Below are positions 1 to 8,898 of a stretch of DNA of 64,000 bases, one piece after another (the first letter of the stretch is position 1; every line of letters begins with the position of its first letter). A model generated the notes under the pieces. That model ran no database searches. It was not told the DNA's origin and saw only the letters and a list, made by a program, of their open reading frames with translations. Where the stretch lies: assembly GCA_038327915.1 (NCBI GenBank), contig JBBQLO010000001.1:1-64000 (forward strand), written 5' to 3'. The position numbers were made by a program, and so were the translations under genes. Origin of the DNA: CAIXDB01 sp038327915. Lineage in GTDB: Bacteria > Patescibacteriota > Minisyncoccia > Phycocordibacterales > DATDWN01.

Positions 1-140
1 GTTCCAAGAAAAAATTGAAATCATGAACAACAAATACAAAAAATCACTCCGGTACAGGAGTGCGAATGAAGTGAGTAAAGAGTATGGTATACTGAAAGAT
101 TAACAGCTGGAGTTGCACTTCACCCCAGAATTTACATCGA
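1..140 (+). mobile_element. 3' end of an IS30-like insertion sequence (partial)
   Basis: The window opens inside a reading frame whose tail looks like the C-terminus of an IS30-type DDE transposase. About 4 nt after the stop codon there is a GTTGCACTT-containing stretch (about 107-140) that resembles the terminal inverted repeat of IS30 elements. The rest of the element lies outside the window, so the second end and the target duplication cannot be checked. This is pattern recognition only. Confidence 0.4.
2..103 (+). CDS. Transposase C-terminus, IS30-like (5' truncated by the window edge)
   Basis: An open frame runs from the window edge to a TAA at 101-103 and gives 33 residues. It contains MNNKYKKSLRYRSANEV, which matches the usual end of IS30-family transposases (asparagine pair, basic residues, then a tyrosine and the x-x-x-E-V helix after the catalytic glutamate). 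The catalytic DDE residues would lie upstream, outside the window. It is too short for a firm family call and could instead be another integrase-core protein. Confidence 0.4.
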   Translation, partial: FQEKIEIMNNKYKKSLRYRSANEVSKEYGILKD

Positions 141-225
141 AATCTAAAAAAGATGATATCATATAAAAATATTATGTCAAATTTTCGTTGATATATAAAC
201 ATAAGTCGAAAATACTTTCAAAAAT

Positions 226-254
226 TTGACATTTAAACTATAATAATATATACT
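226..254 (+). promoter_or_regulatory. Sigma-70 type promoter for the DEAD-box helicase
   Basis: TTGACA (226-231), a 17-nt spacer and TATACT (249-254). It lies about 160 nt upstream of the helicase start and implies a leader of roughly 150 nt. This is one of the best two-box promoters in the window and unlike most genes here, which have a -10 box right at the start codon. Confidence 0.6.
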
Positions 255-305
255 GTATTTACCTGAGTCATTCTCTTGGTTTCGGTTTGAGATTTTTCTC
301 CAATT

Positions 306-343
306 ATAAGTCTATCCATTTAGTTTACTGAATTCAGACTTAT
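306..343 (+). other. Inverted repeat in the helicase 5' leader
   Basis: ATAAGTCT (306-313) and AGACTTAT (336-343) form a perfect 8-bp stem with a 22-nt loop in the predicted leader. No T-run follows, so it is not a simple terminator. A second GAGAC/GTCTC pair lies nearer the start codon. Long structured leaders are common for cold-induced RNA helicases; regulation here is inferred. Confidence 0.4.
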
Positions 344-414
344 TTGAAACTTACGAGACAAAAACACGGCCATTAAGGCTTGTTTGGTAACACCGTCTCA
401 TGTAAATAATAAAA

Positions 415-1680
415 ATGTATTCACATACACATAGTTCTGCCCATGCTACAAATAGCGCCGGCCGAACATTTAGAAAACCTGATTTTAAGGGCAGTAACAC
501 ACCATACAGGGGATCTCGACCAAATTTTGGTGTGCGATCTCCTGTACGTAGTCGCGGAGGAGGTGCAGGTAGAGGAAAATATATCGACCCATCACTTTTT
601 ATACAGAAAGCGGTTATCACTGAAAAAGTCGAACATTTTATACCCGAACATCGTTTCGCTGACTTTGCTATTGATGAAAGATTAAAGAAAAATATTCTTG
701 CAAAAGGATATGAGCTTCCAACTCCTATTCAGGACAAATCTATTCCGCACGTACTGCGAGGTTCAGACGTTGTAGGTATTGCAAATACGGGTACAGGAAA
801 GACTGCTGCATTTCTTATTCCCCTTATTCACAAAGTTTTGTCTCAATCAAAAGAAAACGTACTTATCATGGTGCCGACTCGTGAGCTTGCTCTTCAAATT
901 GAAAGTGAACTTCAGGGATTCATCACTGGACTCCGACTGTACTCGGTTTCCGTTGTTGGCGGAGCCAGTATCGGTCCGCAGATACGAGCACTGCGATATC
1001 GAAATGAGTTTGTCATTGGTACTCCAGGACGCATAAAAGATTTAATCGAGCGTAGAGTGCTCGATCTTCAACATTTCAATACTGTTGTGCTCGACGAAGC
1101 AGATCGAATGCTTGATATGGGATTTATACAAGATATGCGACTTATCATGGCAAACATGCCGACACCTCGTCATACATTATTTTTCTCTGCTACCATGTCT
1201 CCAGAAATTAAAAATTTAATTAGTGAGTTTCTTCGAGAGCCCGTCACTATTTCAGTCAAGACACAGGACACAGCCAAGAATGTTGAACAGGATATTGTTC
1301 GTGTTGGACGAGGAGAGAATAAGTTTGATATTCTGCACGATATGTTGACTAAAAAAGAGTTTCAAAAGGTGCTTATTTTCGGTCGGACTAAACACGGCGT
1401 TGAAAAACTCACGCAGACTCTCGTGGACAAGGGTTTCAAAGCTGAGTCTATTCACGGTAATAAAAATCAGTCTGCTCGACAACGTTCCTTGGCTAAATTT
1501 AAAGACAACCACTCACAGATTCTTGTTGCAACAGACGTTGCTGCTCGCGGTCTTGATATCAACGATGTTTCGCACGTCATCAACTTTGATTTACCTGGAA
1601 CTTATGAAGATTATGTTCACCGTATTGGCCGTACAGGTCGTGCAGGGAAAACAGGTAAAGCTCTGACTTTTATTGATTAG
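415..1680 (+). CDS. DEAD-box ATP-dependent RNA helicase
   Basis: RNA helicase of superfamily 2 that unwinds RNA duplexes with ATP and probably serves ribosome assembly or mRNA turnover. After about 75 residues of basic, low-complexity N-terminus come the Q motif (PTPIQ), Walker A (ANTGTGKT), PTRELA, the DEAD box (LDEADRMLDMGF), SAT and, in the C-terminal RecA domain, HRIGRTGRAGKTG. At 421 residues it is a minimal core that ends just after motif VI, without the long basic tail of DeaD/CsdA. It is a single gene behind a two-box promoter with a long leader and has no clear Shine-Dalgarno sequence. The RhlE/DeaD subgroup cannot be decided. Confidence 0.93.
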   Translation: MYSHTHSSAHATNSAGRTFRKPDFKGSNTPYRGSRPNFGVRSPVRSRGGGAGRGKYIDPSLFIQKAVITEKVEHFIPEHRFADFAIDERLKKNILAKGYELPTPIQDKSIPHVLRGSDVVGIANTGTGKTAAFLIPLIHKVLSQSKENVLIMVPTRELALQIESELQGFITGLRLYSVSVVGGASIGPQIRALRYRNEFVIGTPGRIKDLIERRVLDLQHFNTVVLDEADRMLDMGFIQDMRLIMANMPTPRHTLFFSATMSPEIKNLISEFLREPVTISVKTQDTAKNVEQDIVRVGRGENKFDILHDMLTKKEFQKVLIFGRTKHGVEKLTQTLVDKGFKAESIHGNKNQSARQRSLAKFKDNHSQILVATDVAARGLDINDVSHVINFDLPGTYEDYVHRIGRTGRAGKTGKALTFID

Positions 1681-1725
1681 ATTTTTTAAAAAAGATGAAT
1701 AAAAGCGAGGTTTTGTATCTCGTGC

Positions 1726-1731
1726 TATAAT
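1726..1731 (+). promoter_or_regulatory. -10 box TATAAT, leaderless start of the 1738 gene
   Basis: TATAAT ends 6 nt before ATG 1738, so transcription should begin at or next to the start codon. There is no Shine-Dalgarno sequence. Confidence 0.6.
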
Positions 1732-1737
1732 CCGTGG

Positions 1738-2511
1738 ATGAAAAAAAAGAACAAGAGAAACTTCCAGATATTGTTAGCATTTTTCGTACTTATTTTGAGT
1801 ATCGTCGGAGGAGTAGTGTACATTCTAGGTCAGGTTCACAGGCCACCAGCACCGCACGTTTTTACCTATGTGCCAACTCCTTCGACCACTGTATCCCTTT
1901 CGCCACTTGTTATAGAGAAAAAATCTGAAGATGGTTTAAATAAATCCTACTCTCTCGATATGACATACCCTCAGTCGTCTTTTACGCGATATCCTGAAAT
2001 GTTTGCTTTTGTCCAAAATGCCAAGAAAAATTTTCTTGATGATTTTTCCGCTATTTCAGATGCAGATGCAAAAGCAATGCAATTGAAAGATCGTCCATAT
2101 AATTTTACGGTTTCCACTCGAATTGCCACTTCTACAAATACAGCGAGTTATATTATAGAAGTGTATACTTTTGAAGGTGGAGCTCACGGAGGAACTGCAG
2201 TGGGTACATTTACATACGATACATATCGTAAACTTGTTTCTTTGAGTAGACTTTTTTCAAAGCCGTATCTCACACAAGTTGCGTCTTTGGCCCGCCCATA
2301 TTTCTATGCGACTCTTTCAGATAACCCTCATGACATGATTGATAGTGGAACTGCTGCGACGAGCACTAATTACTCCTCGTGGTACGTGACAGATTCAACC
2401 ATTACTTTTATATTCGACCAATACCAAATTGGTCCGTATTCAATAGGAATTCAAGAATTTCCCTTACAAAAGTCACAAGTGTTTGAAATTCTATCGCCAG
2501 AGTTTAGGTAG
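1738..2511 (+). CDS. Membrane-anchored RsiV-like (DUF3298/DUF4163) protein
   Basis: Exported protein of 257 residues with one N-terminal membrane segment (about residues 9-31, after a lysine-rich start) and an extracytoplasmic domain. The C-terminal part has the DUF3298 signature: an EVYTFEGGAHGG-like strand, a YDTYRKLVSLSRLF segment and a closing FDQYQIGPYSIGIQEF segment. In Bacillus RsiV this domain senses or binds lysozyme; here no sigma factor lies next to it, so that role is not assumed. Start chosen at the ATG 6 nt after TATAAT. It stands alone between the helicase and the DedA gene. Confidence 0.75.
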   Translation: MKKKNKRNFQILLAFFVLILSIVGGVVYILGQVHRPPAPHVFTYVPTPSTTVSLSPLVIEKKSEDGLNKSYSLDMTYPQSSFTRYPEMFAFVQNAKKNFLDDFSAISDADAKAMQLKDRPYNFTVSTRIATSTNTASYIIEVYTFEGGAHGGTAVGTFTYDTYRKLVSLSRLFSKPYLTQVASLARPYFYATLSDNPHDMIDSGTAATSTNYSSWYVTDSTITFIFDQYQIGPYSIGIQEFPLQKSQVFEILSPEFR

Positions 2512-2530
2512 AAAATTGTAACAATTGTGT

Positions 2531-2536
2531 TATGCT
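2531..2536 (+). promoter_or_regulatory. -10 box TATGCT, leaderless start of the DedA gene
   Basis: TATGCT ends 6 nt before ATG 2543. It lies inside an alternative TTG-started frame (2525), which is the reason for preferring the ATG. Confidence 0.5.
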
Positions 2537-2542
2537 AGTTTC

Positions 2543-3154
2543 ATGCAAAGTCTTATATCCCTTGTTACGAGTATTGGCTATATTGGTTTATTTATAATTA
2601 TTTTTCTTGAATGTGGCTTTCCAGCGACTTTTTTCTTGCCGGGAGACAGTTTGCTTTTTGCGACTGGTTTTTTGGCATCTGGCGGACATTTGAGTATTGC
2701 CATTCTTATTCCAACTCTTTTTGTTGCAGGTGTGCTTGGGTATATATGTAATTATTGGATTAGTAAATTTTTTGGACCGAAGATTTTTAATAATACAAAA
2801 TCTTTTTGGTTTAATCCGAAACGACTTGAAAAAGCACATGAGTTTTTTGAAAAGTACGGGGCCAAAACTATTCTCCTGGGTCGTTTTGTACCCGTCGTCC
2901 GAAGCTTTGCACCAGCCGTTGCTGGCGCGGCAGGAATGTCGTATAAAAAATTTATGATTTACAATGTTCTTGGTGGTATATTCTGGGCAGGGGGAATGAC
3001 ACTCATTGGATTCTTTCTCGGCAAGACATTTCCACAAGCACATTTGTATTTGACGCCCATTATTGTGGGAATCGTTTTTGTTTCAGTTTTACCATCTGTC
3101 GTTGACTATATTTCTAACAGAAAAAAACACCCAAGGATACCGGAATCTAACTAA
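2543..3154 (+). CDS. DedA family (VTT domain) membrane protein
   Basis: Integral membrane protein of 203 residues from the DedA/SNARE-associated (VTT) family, which is linked to lipid scrambling and envelope homeostasis. Visible are the conserved FLECGFPATFFLPGD re-entrant segment near the N-terminus and GRFVPVVRSFAPAVAGAAGM in the middle, which carries the G-R-F-x-P-x-x-R motif, followed by two more hydrophobic helices and a short basic tail. Length is normal for the family. An upstream TTG would add six residues, but the ATG with TATGCT at 6 nt is the likelier start. Confidence 0.9.
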   Translation: MQSLISLVTSIGYIGLFIIIFLECGFPATFFLPGDSLLFATGFLASGGHLSIAILIPTLFVAGVLGYICNYWISKFFGPKIFNNTKSFWFNPKRLEKAHEFFEKYGAKTILLGRFVPVVRSFAPAVAGAAGMSYKKFMIYNVLGGIFWAGGMTLIGFFLGKTFPQAHLYLTPIIVGIVFVSVLPSVVDYISNRKKHPRIPESN

Positions 3155-3164
3155 TCTATTAAAC

Positions 3165-3170
3165 TATAAA
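3165..3170 (+). promoter_or_regulatory. -10 box TATAAA, leaderless start of the nuclease gene
   Basis: TATAAA ends 6 nt before ATG 3177. The intervening GGCGGC is too close to the start to be a working Shine-Dalgarno sequence. Confidence 0.5.
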
Positions 3171-3176
3171 GGCGGC

Positions 3177-3764
3177 ATGAAAAAAGGTTTTATTACAGGA
3201 GGGTTTGTAATACTGGCGCTTGTGGTGTATGGACTTCACATATTTACCGATCCTCCAACACGAAATACCCGTGTGAGACATCAAAATGCCCAAGCCGTAT
3301 CAGCACGAGTTGAGGATGGAATGTATGCAGTTTCTCGGGTGGTTGACGGCGACACTATTGCGGTGATTGTCAGTGGTGAAGAAGAAAAAGTGCGTCTTAT
3401 CGGAATAAACACACCTGAGACTGTCGACCCGCGTCGCCCCGTGCAGTGTTTCGGTAAGGAAGCATCAAACTATATGAAAAGTTTACTGCTCGATGCCCAT
3501 TTGGGAGGTTCTTCTGGGAGCGAGGTTCGGCTTGTTTCTGACCCCACTCAGGACAGTACCGACAAATACGGCAGATTGCTCAGGTACGTCTACCTTTCCG
3601 ATGGCACAAATATAAACCTAAAAATGATACAAGATGGATATGCGTATGAGTATACATATGATCTGCCGTATAAATATCAAAAAGAATTTAAAAAAGCTCA
3701 AGCTGATGCAGAAATAAATCAAAAGGGACTGTGGGCTACAGATACGTGTGGAGGAAAGTTATAA
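3177..3764 (+). CDS. Membrane-anchored staphylococcal-type thermonuclease
   Basis: Exported or membrane-tethered nuclease of 195 residues that cuts DNA and RNA outside the membrane and may serve nucleotide scavenging. An N-terminal hydrophobic segment (about residues 5-22) precedes an SNase domain with the calcium/active-site elements VVDGDT, VRLIGINTPE (catalytic Arg and Glu) and DKYGRLLRYVY (second catalytic Arg). The family's usual ending, KAQADAEINQKGLW, is also present. A longer in-frame ORF from 3063 overlaps the DedA gene; the ATG at 3177 with TATAAA at 6 nt and the signal anchor is preferred. Confidence 0.9.
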   Translation: MKKGFITGGFVILALVVYGLHIFTDPPTRNTRVRHQNAQAVSARVEDGMYAVSRVVDGDTIAVIVSGEEEKVRLIGINTPETVDPRRPVQCFGKEASNYMKSLLLDAHLGGSSGSEVRLVSDPTQDSTDKYGRLLRYVYLSDGTNINLKMIQDGYAYEYTYDLPYKYQKEFKKAQADAEINQKGLWATDTCGGKL

Positions 3765-3776
3765 AAGTCAGTATGT

Positions 3777-3782
3777 TATACT
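3777..3782 (+). promoter_or_regulatory. -10 box TATACT, leaderless start of xseA
   Basis: TATACT ends 6 nt before ATG 3789; no Shine-Dalgarno sequence. Confidence 0.6.
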
Positions 3783-3788
3783 GCTCTC

Positions 3789-5027
3789 ATGCATAATACG
3801 GAAATTATTTCAGTCAGTCAGTATCTCGACAAGATAAATACTGCTCTCAAGAGCGAGCGAGCGAGAATTCTCGGTGAGATCTGTAATTTACAAATGTATG
3901 AGGAGCGATCCTACATGTATTTTTCTGTTAAGGATAGCGGAGATCAGTCTACGGTTAAGTGTTTTATGTGGAAACGTGATTATCGTCTTTCTGGCATAGA
4001 ACTTCGCGATGGACTTGAAGTTATAGTGTCCGCGTATCCGAGCGTATATAAGCCAAATGGCTCGCTTTCTCTGCAGGTGGAGACAGTAGAACTTGTTGGT
4101 GAAGGAGTGCTTCAGCTTGCATATGAAAAACTGAAAAATAAATTAGATGCGGAAGGATTGTTTGCTTCGGCACGTAAACGAGAACTACCCGAATATCCGC
4201 ACAGGATAGGAATTATCACATCTAAAAGTGGTGCTGTTATCAATGATTTTTTATCAAATGTTGGCAAGTTTGGTTTTGAAATATTATTTGTAGATTCAAG
4301 GGTAGAAGGCGCCGACGCCACAAAAGATTTGCTTACAGCTCTCTCAACACTGAAGAAAAAAAATATAGATGTTCTTGTTATGATGCGCGGTGGGGGGTCA
4401 CTCGAATCTTTTCTTGCTTTCAACAATGAGTTGCTTGTACGAGCAGTGGCTGAATTCCCTGTACCGGTACTCACCGGTATTGGACATGATAAAGACGTCT
4501 CACTCGTTGCTCTTGTGTCTGACCATAATGTTTCGACGCCGACGGCCGTGGCGAATCTGCTAAACTCTAGCTGGAACGGAGCCTTGTCTTCAGTTGGGCT
4601 TTTTGAGCACAAGATGTTTTCGAAATTTGAATCAGAGCTTCGCGATGCTTTTTTCCAGATCGAACATTCTCATGTCGTTATAGAGCGTCGTTTTGCTGGC
4701 TTTTTTGACATGTTCCGGAAGGCAGAGCAGACCCTGCAGGGTGCATTGGTCAGGATTGAGTCCTACACAGCGAGACTCATTGACACTGTCACGAGGCAGG
4801 GACAAGAGTTGGAGCGGGGATTTGGATCGATTGTACGTAGAGTAGAGGAAAACATTGTACATTCCGGGCGAATACTTGAGCTTTCAAGTCCAGAACGACA
4901 ACTTGCTCGGGGGTATAGTATTGTCAAAGTTGGTGATAGAGTTGTGCGAAGTCGAAATGATGTGAAGAAGGGTGAGCAACTCGACATTATGGTTTCGGAC
5001 GGTATAATAGAGAGTAAGGTGGTTTGA
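3789..5027 (+). CDS. xseA: Exodeoxyribonuclease VII large subunit
   Basis: Large subunit of exonuclease VII, which degrades single-stranded DNA from both ends in repair and recombination. The N-terminal OB-fold (about residues 5-110) is followed by the catalytic domain with RIGIITSKSGAVINDF, a MMRGGGSLESFLAFNNE loop and TGIGHDKDVSLVALVSDH, then a coiled-coil region and a short C-terminal segment that holds XseB (ARGYSIVKVGD). Its 412 residues are normal for the family. It heads an operon with xseB 31 nt downstream. Confidence 0.95.
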   Translation: MHNTEIISVSQYLDKINTALKSERARILGEICNLQMYEERSYMYFSVKDSGDQSTVKCFMWKRDYRLSGIELRDGLEVIVSAYPSVYKPNGSLSLQVETVELVGEGVLQLAYEKLKNKLDAEGLFASARKRELPEYPHRIGIITSKSGAVINDFLSNVGKFGFEILFVDSRVEGADATKDLLTALSTLKKKNIDVLVMMRGGGSLESFLAFNNELLVRAVAEFPVPVLTGIGHDKDVSLVALVSDHNVSTPTAVANLLNSSWNGALSSVGLFEHKMFSKFESELRDAFFQIEHSHVVIERRFAGFFDMFRKAEQTLQGALVRIESYTARLIDTVTRQGQELERGFGSIVRRVEENIVHSGRILELSSPERQLARGYSIVKVGDRVVRSRNDVKKGEQLDIMVSDGIIESKVV

Positions 5028-5058
5028 AAATTTAAAATAAGACTCATAAATTTACAAA

Positions 5059-5280
5059 ATGATTAAAAAAGAAAATACGGAAAATTTAAATACAACTTTA
5101 AAAAAACTTGCCACGATAGTTTCTTGGTTTGAGTCACAGTCGGAACTGGATGTGGAGAAAGGTTTGGAATATGTCAAAGAGGGCGCACAGCTTATTAAAT
5201 CTTCCCGTGAACGCTTGCAGGAAATCGAAAATGAGTTTAAGGAAATAAAGAAAGAAATTGGAAAAGGGGAGGAATTATAG
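5059..5280 (+). CDS. xseB: Exodeoxyribonuclease VII small subunit
   Basis: Small subunit of exonuclease VII, a two-helix coiled coil that wraps the large subunit. It has 73 residues with the family pattern (LEKGLEYVKEG-like segment followed by a long Lys/Glu-rich helix). Immediately downstream of xseA and followed by a strong palindromic terminator. No separate -10 box or Shine-Dalgarno sequence stands out, which fits co-transcription with xseA. Confidence 0.85.
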   Translation: MIKKENTENLNTTLKKLATIVSWFESQSELDVEKGLEYVKEGAQLIKSSRERLQEIENEFKEIKKEIGKGEEL

Positions 5281-5306
5281 ATAAAAAAATTTTGAATGGT
5301 AATAAG

Positions 5307-5332
5307 AAAAAAAGAGCCTAGGCTCTTTTTTT
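5307..5332. terminator. Bidirectional intrinsic terminator between xseB and the 5318 gene
   Basis: A perfect 26-bp palindrome (A-run, GAGCCTAGGCTC, T-run) gives a stem with U-tracts on both strands. It ends the xseAB transcript and also the convergent minus-strand gene, whose TAG stop lies inside the palindrome. Confidence 0.85.
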
Positions 5333-5497
5333 ATTTTTTTTCCTTAAATCGCAGATTATACAAAATATCTGTACCTCTCCATATGGAAGCCCCCTGAGTT
5401 CTTGTAGAATTTTAGTTTTACATCCAGTACAGTATTCTAATATTGTGCTGGATGCAATGAAAACAGGTGGAACCACGCCAGTATTTAAATAGATCAT
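5318..5497 (-). CDS. Small zinc-ribbon-like protein of unknown function
   Basis: A 59-residue minus-strand protein. The start is fixed by a strong Shine-Dalgarno GAGGAGG 8 nt upstream of the ATG at 5497; a longer frame to 5527 exists but lacks a ribosome binding site. Two cysteine pairs (CTGC and CIIC), about 26 residues apart, suggest a treble-clef or zinc-ribbon fold, and the tail is very basic. It belongs to the Shine-Dalgarno-led class of this window, with its own terminator. Function unknown; an RNA- or DNA-binding accessory protein is a guess. Confidence 0.6.
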   Translation of the reverse strand: MIYLNTGVVPPVFIASSTILEYCTGCKTKILQELRGLPYGEVQIFCIICDLRKKNKKRA

Positions 5498-5541
5498 AAA
5501 TGATCCTCCTCTTTTACAATACCACACAATACTCTTTTGCG

Positions 5542-6717
5542 CTATTTTCTTCGCAATTCATCAATTTTTGCAGCCATGATAAAGTCGTTTTCAGAGAGAC
5601 CACCAAGGTTGTGAGTGGTTAGAGAGATTTTGACGTGTTTATACTCGATCACATGTATATCTGGGTGGTGACCTTCGTCTTCTGCCAGTTTTCCGACTTC
5701 GTTTGTAAAACTCATAGCTTCTTCAAAATTATGAAAATCAAATATTTTTTCGATGCTCGTATCTTCGATAAGCGACCAATTGTGAGTTTCAGATAATAAT
5801 TTTTCACTCGCATCGTGTAAGAGAGGTTCGATTTTATTACCCTGTTCGTCTGTGTTTTTTTCACATGGTTCGCAATGTTTGGAAGCAAGTTTTTCCGAAG
5901 TTTTTTTTGGGTGAGTCTCATTTGGAGCGACGTATGAAAATTTGAGACCGTTGCGAACTGGTGCGTTGCGAATGAGCTCAATAATTTTATCTTCGTTGTC
6001 GCTTATTGTGTATAATTCTGTGTCCTCTGTATCGATTGTTTTACGTTCGAGCAATTCTTTTTTAATAAAAATATCCACTCCATTCCAGAAGTCACTCCCC
6101 ACGAGAATAATAGGCATGCGTTCTATTTTGTGTGTTTGAACGAGAGTAAGTATCTCAAAAAATTCATCGAGGGTGCCGATACCACCTGGGAAAAATAAAT
6201 AAGCTTCGGCTGAGAAAGACATGCATACTTTACGACTAAAGAAATAATACAAGTCGAGGTGGTCGGTCAAATATGGATTTGTTGCTTGGTGAGTGGGAAT
6301 TTCAATGGTAAGTCCGAGTGACTCACCACCTGCTTCAAAGGCTCCACGATTTGCAGCTTCCATGATCCCCGGTCCACCACCCGTATAAACAGAATAGTGC
6401 AAATCTTTTACGATGCGAGAAGCAAGTGATCGAGCTTGTGTATAGTAGTGACTGTCTTCTGTAAAACGTGAACCACCGAAAAAAGTAACTGATTGGGGAT
6501 ACTTGCTGAGAAAATTAAATCCCTTGCTGAATTCTTTGGCAATAAGGGAGACACGAGCTTTGGCAGCTTCGTGAATTTCTTTTGTGGTAAGAGGAATAAT
6601 TGGTAAATACTTTGCCGGTATGTTTAATATTTGCTTGTTTTCAGATGTATTTTCATGCTTTTCTTCATCTGTTTTTTTTTGGATATCGTCTTGATTTTTA
6701 GTGGATCTATTTTGCAT
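5542..6717 (-). CDS. LOG family nucleotide-binding protein fused to pterin-4a-carbinolamine dehydratase
   Basis: A 391-residue fusion. Residues about 50-250 form a Rossmann-like LOG/lysine-decarboxylase-like domain with the signature GGGPGIMEAANRGAFEAGG and a PGGIGTLDEFFE motif, typical of cytokinin-type nucleotide phosphoribohydrolases (substrate in bacteria often unknown). The last 90 residues are a PCD/DCoH domain: W-S-L, FHNFEEAMSF, EDEGHHPDIHVIEYKHV, THNLGGLSENDF. PCD normally recycles a pterin cofactor. Start chosen at the ATG preceded by TACAAT at 6 nt; upstream TTG and ATG codons in frame are less likely. A linker with Cys residues joins the two domains. Confidence 0.85.
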   Translation of the reverse strand: MQNRSTKNQDDIQKKTDEEKHENTSENKQILNIPAKYLPIIPLTTKEIHEAAKARVSLIAKEFSKGFNFLSKYPQSVTFFGGSRFTEDSHYYTQARSLASRIVKDLHYSVYTGGGPGIMEAANRGAFEAGGESLGLTIEIPTHQATNPYLTDHLDLYYFFSRKVCMSFSAEAYLFFPGGIGTLDEFFEILTLVQTHKIERMPIILVGSDFWNGVDIFIKKELLERKTIDTEDTELYTISDNEDKIIELIRNAPVRNGLKFSYVAPNETHPKKTSEKLASKHCEPCEKNTDEQGNKIEPLLHDASEKLLSETHNWSLIEDTSIEKIFDFHNFEEAMSFTNEVGKLAEDEGHHPDIHVIEYKHVKISLTTHNLGGLSENDFIMAAKIDELRRK

Positions 6718-6723
6718 GAGTGT

Positions 6724-6729
6724 ATTGTA
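6724..6729 (-). promoter_or_regulatory. -10 box TACAAT (minus strand), leaderless start of the LOG-PCD gene
   Basis: On the minus strand TACAAT ends 6 nt before the ATG whose first base is 6717. This spacing decided the start choice. Confidence 0.5.
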
Positions 6730-6801
6730 CATGGTTGCGTGGTGTATATGCAATTATTTATAAGTGCAACTGTTTAATTTTTCTTTTATCTCTTTTTGTT
6801 C

Positions 6802-6807
6802 TATACT
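6802..6807 (+). promoter_or_regulatory. -10 box TATACT, leaderless start of the FKBP gene
   Basis: TATACT ends 6 nt before ATG 6814; an in-frame TTG at 6796 lies upstream of the box and is rejected. Confidence 0.55.
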
Positions 6808-6813
6808 ACATAT

Positions 6814-7281
6814 ATGAAAAAACTAAATACGAAAGAGTGGATTGCTGTCGTGATGGGCATTTGTGTCGTTGGTTTGTTTTTCACATTTGGTTCAAATCTC
6901 GTTTCTTTTTTTAATCACGGTACATTTACCACTCAAACCAAGATATTTCCACAGGCTCCTCAACTTGGCATTAAAGACGTTCTTGCGGGCACCAGTACCC
7001 CAGCTACACTCGGAAATTTGGTTACAGTCGACTATGTAGGTCGACTTTCTGACGGTACCATTTTTGACAGTTCAGTTGCTCGTAAAGAACCTGTGCAGTT
7101 TGTTCTTGGAGCAGGGAAAGTTATTGAAGGATTTGAAAAAGGGGTGACAGGTATGCGTCTCGGAGGTGTTCGTATACTCACTATTCCGCCTGAAATGGGG
7201 TATGGCTCGACGACGTACGGGCCGATTCCTGGAGGTTCAACACTCACATTTGAAGTACATTTGCTAAAAATTGAGAAATAA
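6814..7281 (+). CDS. Membrane-anchored FKBP-type peptidyl-prolyl isomerase
   Basis: Prolyl isomerase of 155 residues that helps fold exported proteins. An N-terminal membrane anchor (about residues 8-30) precedes one FKBP domain with VDYVGRLSDGTIFDSS, the PVQFVLGAGKVIEGFEKGV core, TIPPEMGYG and the closing FEVHLLKIE strand. Catalytic-pocket aromatics typical of FKBP are present. It is divergent from the LOG-PCD gene and is followed by a terminator shared with the minus-strand microprotein gene. Confidence 0.93.
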   Translation: MKKLNTKEWIAVVMGICVVGLFFTFGSNLVSFFNHGTFTTQTKIFPQAPQLGIKDVLAGTSTPATLGNLVTVDYVGRLSDGTIFDSSVARKEPVQFVLGAGKVIEGFEKGVTGMRLGGVRILTIPPEMGYGSTTYGPIPGGSTLTFEVHLLKIEK

Positions 7282-7310
7282 AAAAACAGTCGGACCCTGT
7301 GTTCCGACTT
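7280..7310 (-). terminator. Intrinsic terminator of the 7321 minus-strand gene
   Basis: AGTCGGA (7288-7294) and TCCGACT (7303-7309) form a stem; on the minus strand a T-run (7280-7286 read as A on plus) follows. The stem also lies just after the FKBP stop codon, but there is no T-run on the plus side. Confidence 0.7.
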
Positions 7311-7320
7311 GGAGTGCAAT

Positions 7321-7482
7321 CTATTTGCTTATGTGCAAATAACAATGGCGCATGCGCCATTCAAAATTTCGGGTTAGGTATCCGCCGTGGTTTAGCATTT
7401 TTTTATGAAATGCTTTGAGGAGGTAAAACAGGCTACCTCCAATCAAAAAAATCGCACTTAATGCAAAAAAAGTATTTGGCAC
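7321..7482 (-). CDS. 53-residue single-span membrane microprotein
   Basis: A minus-strand frame with GTG start (7482) preceded by the Shine-Dalgarno AAAGGAG and ending with TAG at 7321-7323. The product has one hydrophobic helix (about residues 4-23, with AIFLIGGSLFYLL) followed by a basic, aromatic tail (residues 24-53, containing RNFEWRMRHCYLH). A terminator stands right after the stop. A minus-strand TATGAT lies 16-20 nt before the Shine-Dalgarno sequence. Part of the gene forms an 18-bp DNA palindrome (7344-7361). It is below common ORF length cut-offs. Function unknown. Confidence 0.6.
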   Translation of the reverse strand: MPNTFFALSAIFLIGGSLFYLLKAFHKKMLNHGGYLTRNFEWRMRHCYLHISK

Positions 7483-7519
7483 TTTGGTTTTTCTCCTTTA
7501 TTATTAAATCATACTTTGC

Positions 7520-8805
<1,286 letters not shown>

Positions 8806-8845
8806 TGGTGTGGTAAAAAAGTGTGGATAAGTAAGGAATGATAAA

Positions 8846-8875
8846 TTGACAACTTTTTTTAGCGTTTGGTATCTT
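8846..8875 (+). promoter_or_regulatory. Promoter of the small gene between tgt and uvrB
   Basis: TTGACA (8846-8851), 18-nt spacer, TATCTT (8870-8875). The predicted start near 8882 leaves just enough leader for the AGGAGG at 8885-8890. Confidence 0.5.
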
Positions 8876-8898
8876 GAGTGAAGAAGGAGGTAGCCCAA

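Noticed and set aside
3063..3176. N-terminal extension of the thermonuclease frame
   Set aside because: It overlaps the DedA gene, and the signal anchor with a TATAAA box at 6 nt fits the start at 3177.
7344..7361. 18-bp palindrome AATGGCGCATGCGCCATT as an operator
   Set aside because: It lies inside the coding sequence of the microprotein gene, far from either promoter, and has no second copy in the window that I could find.
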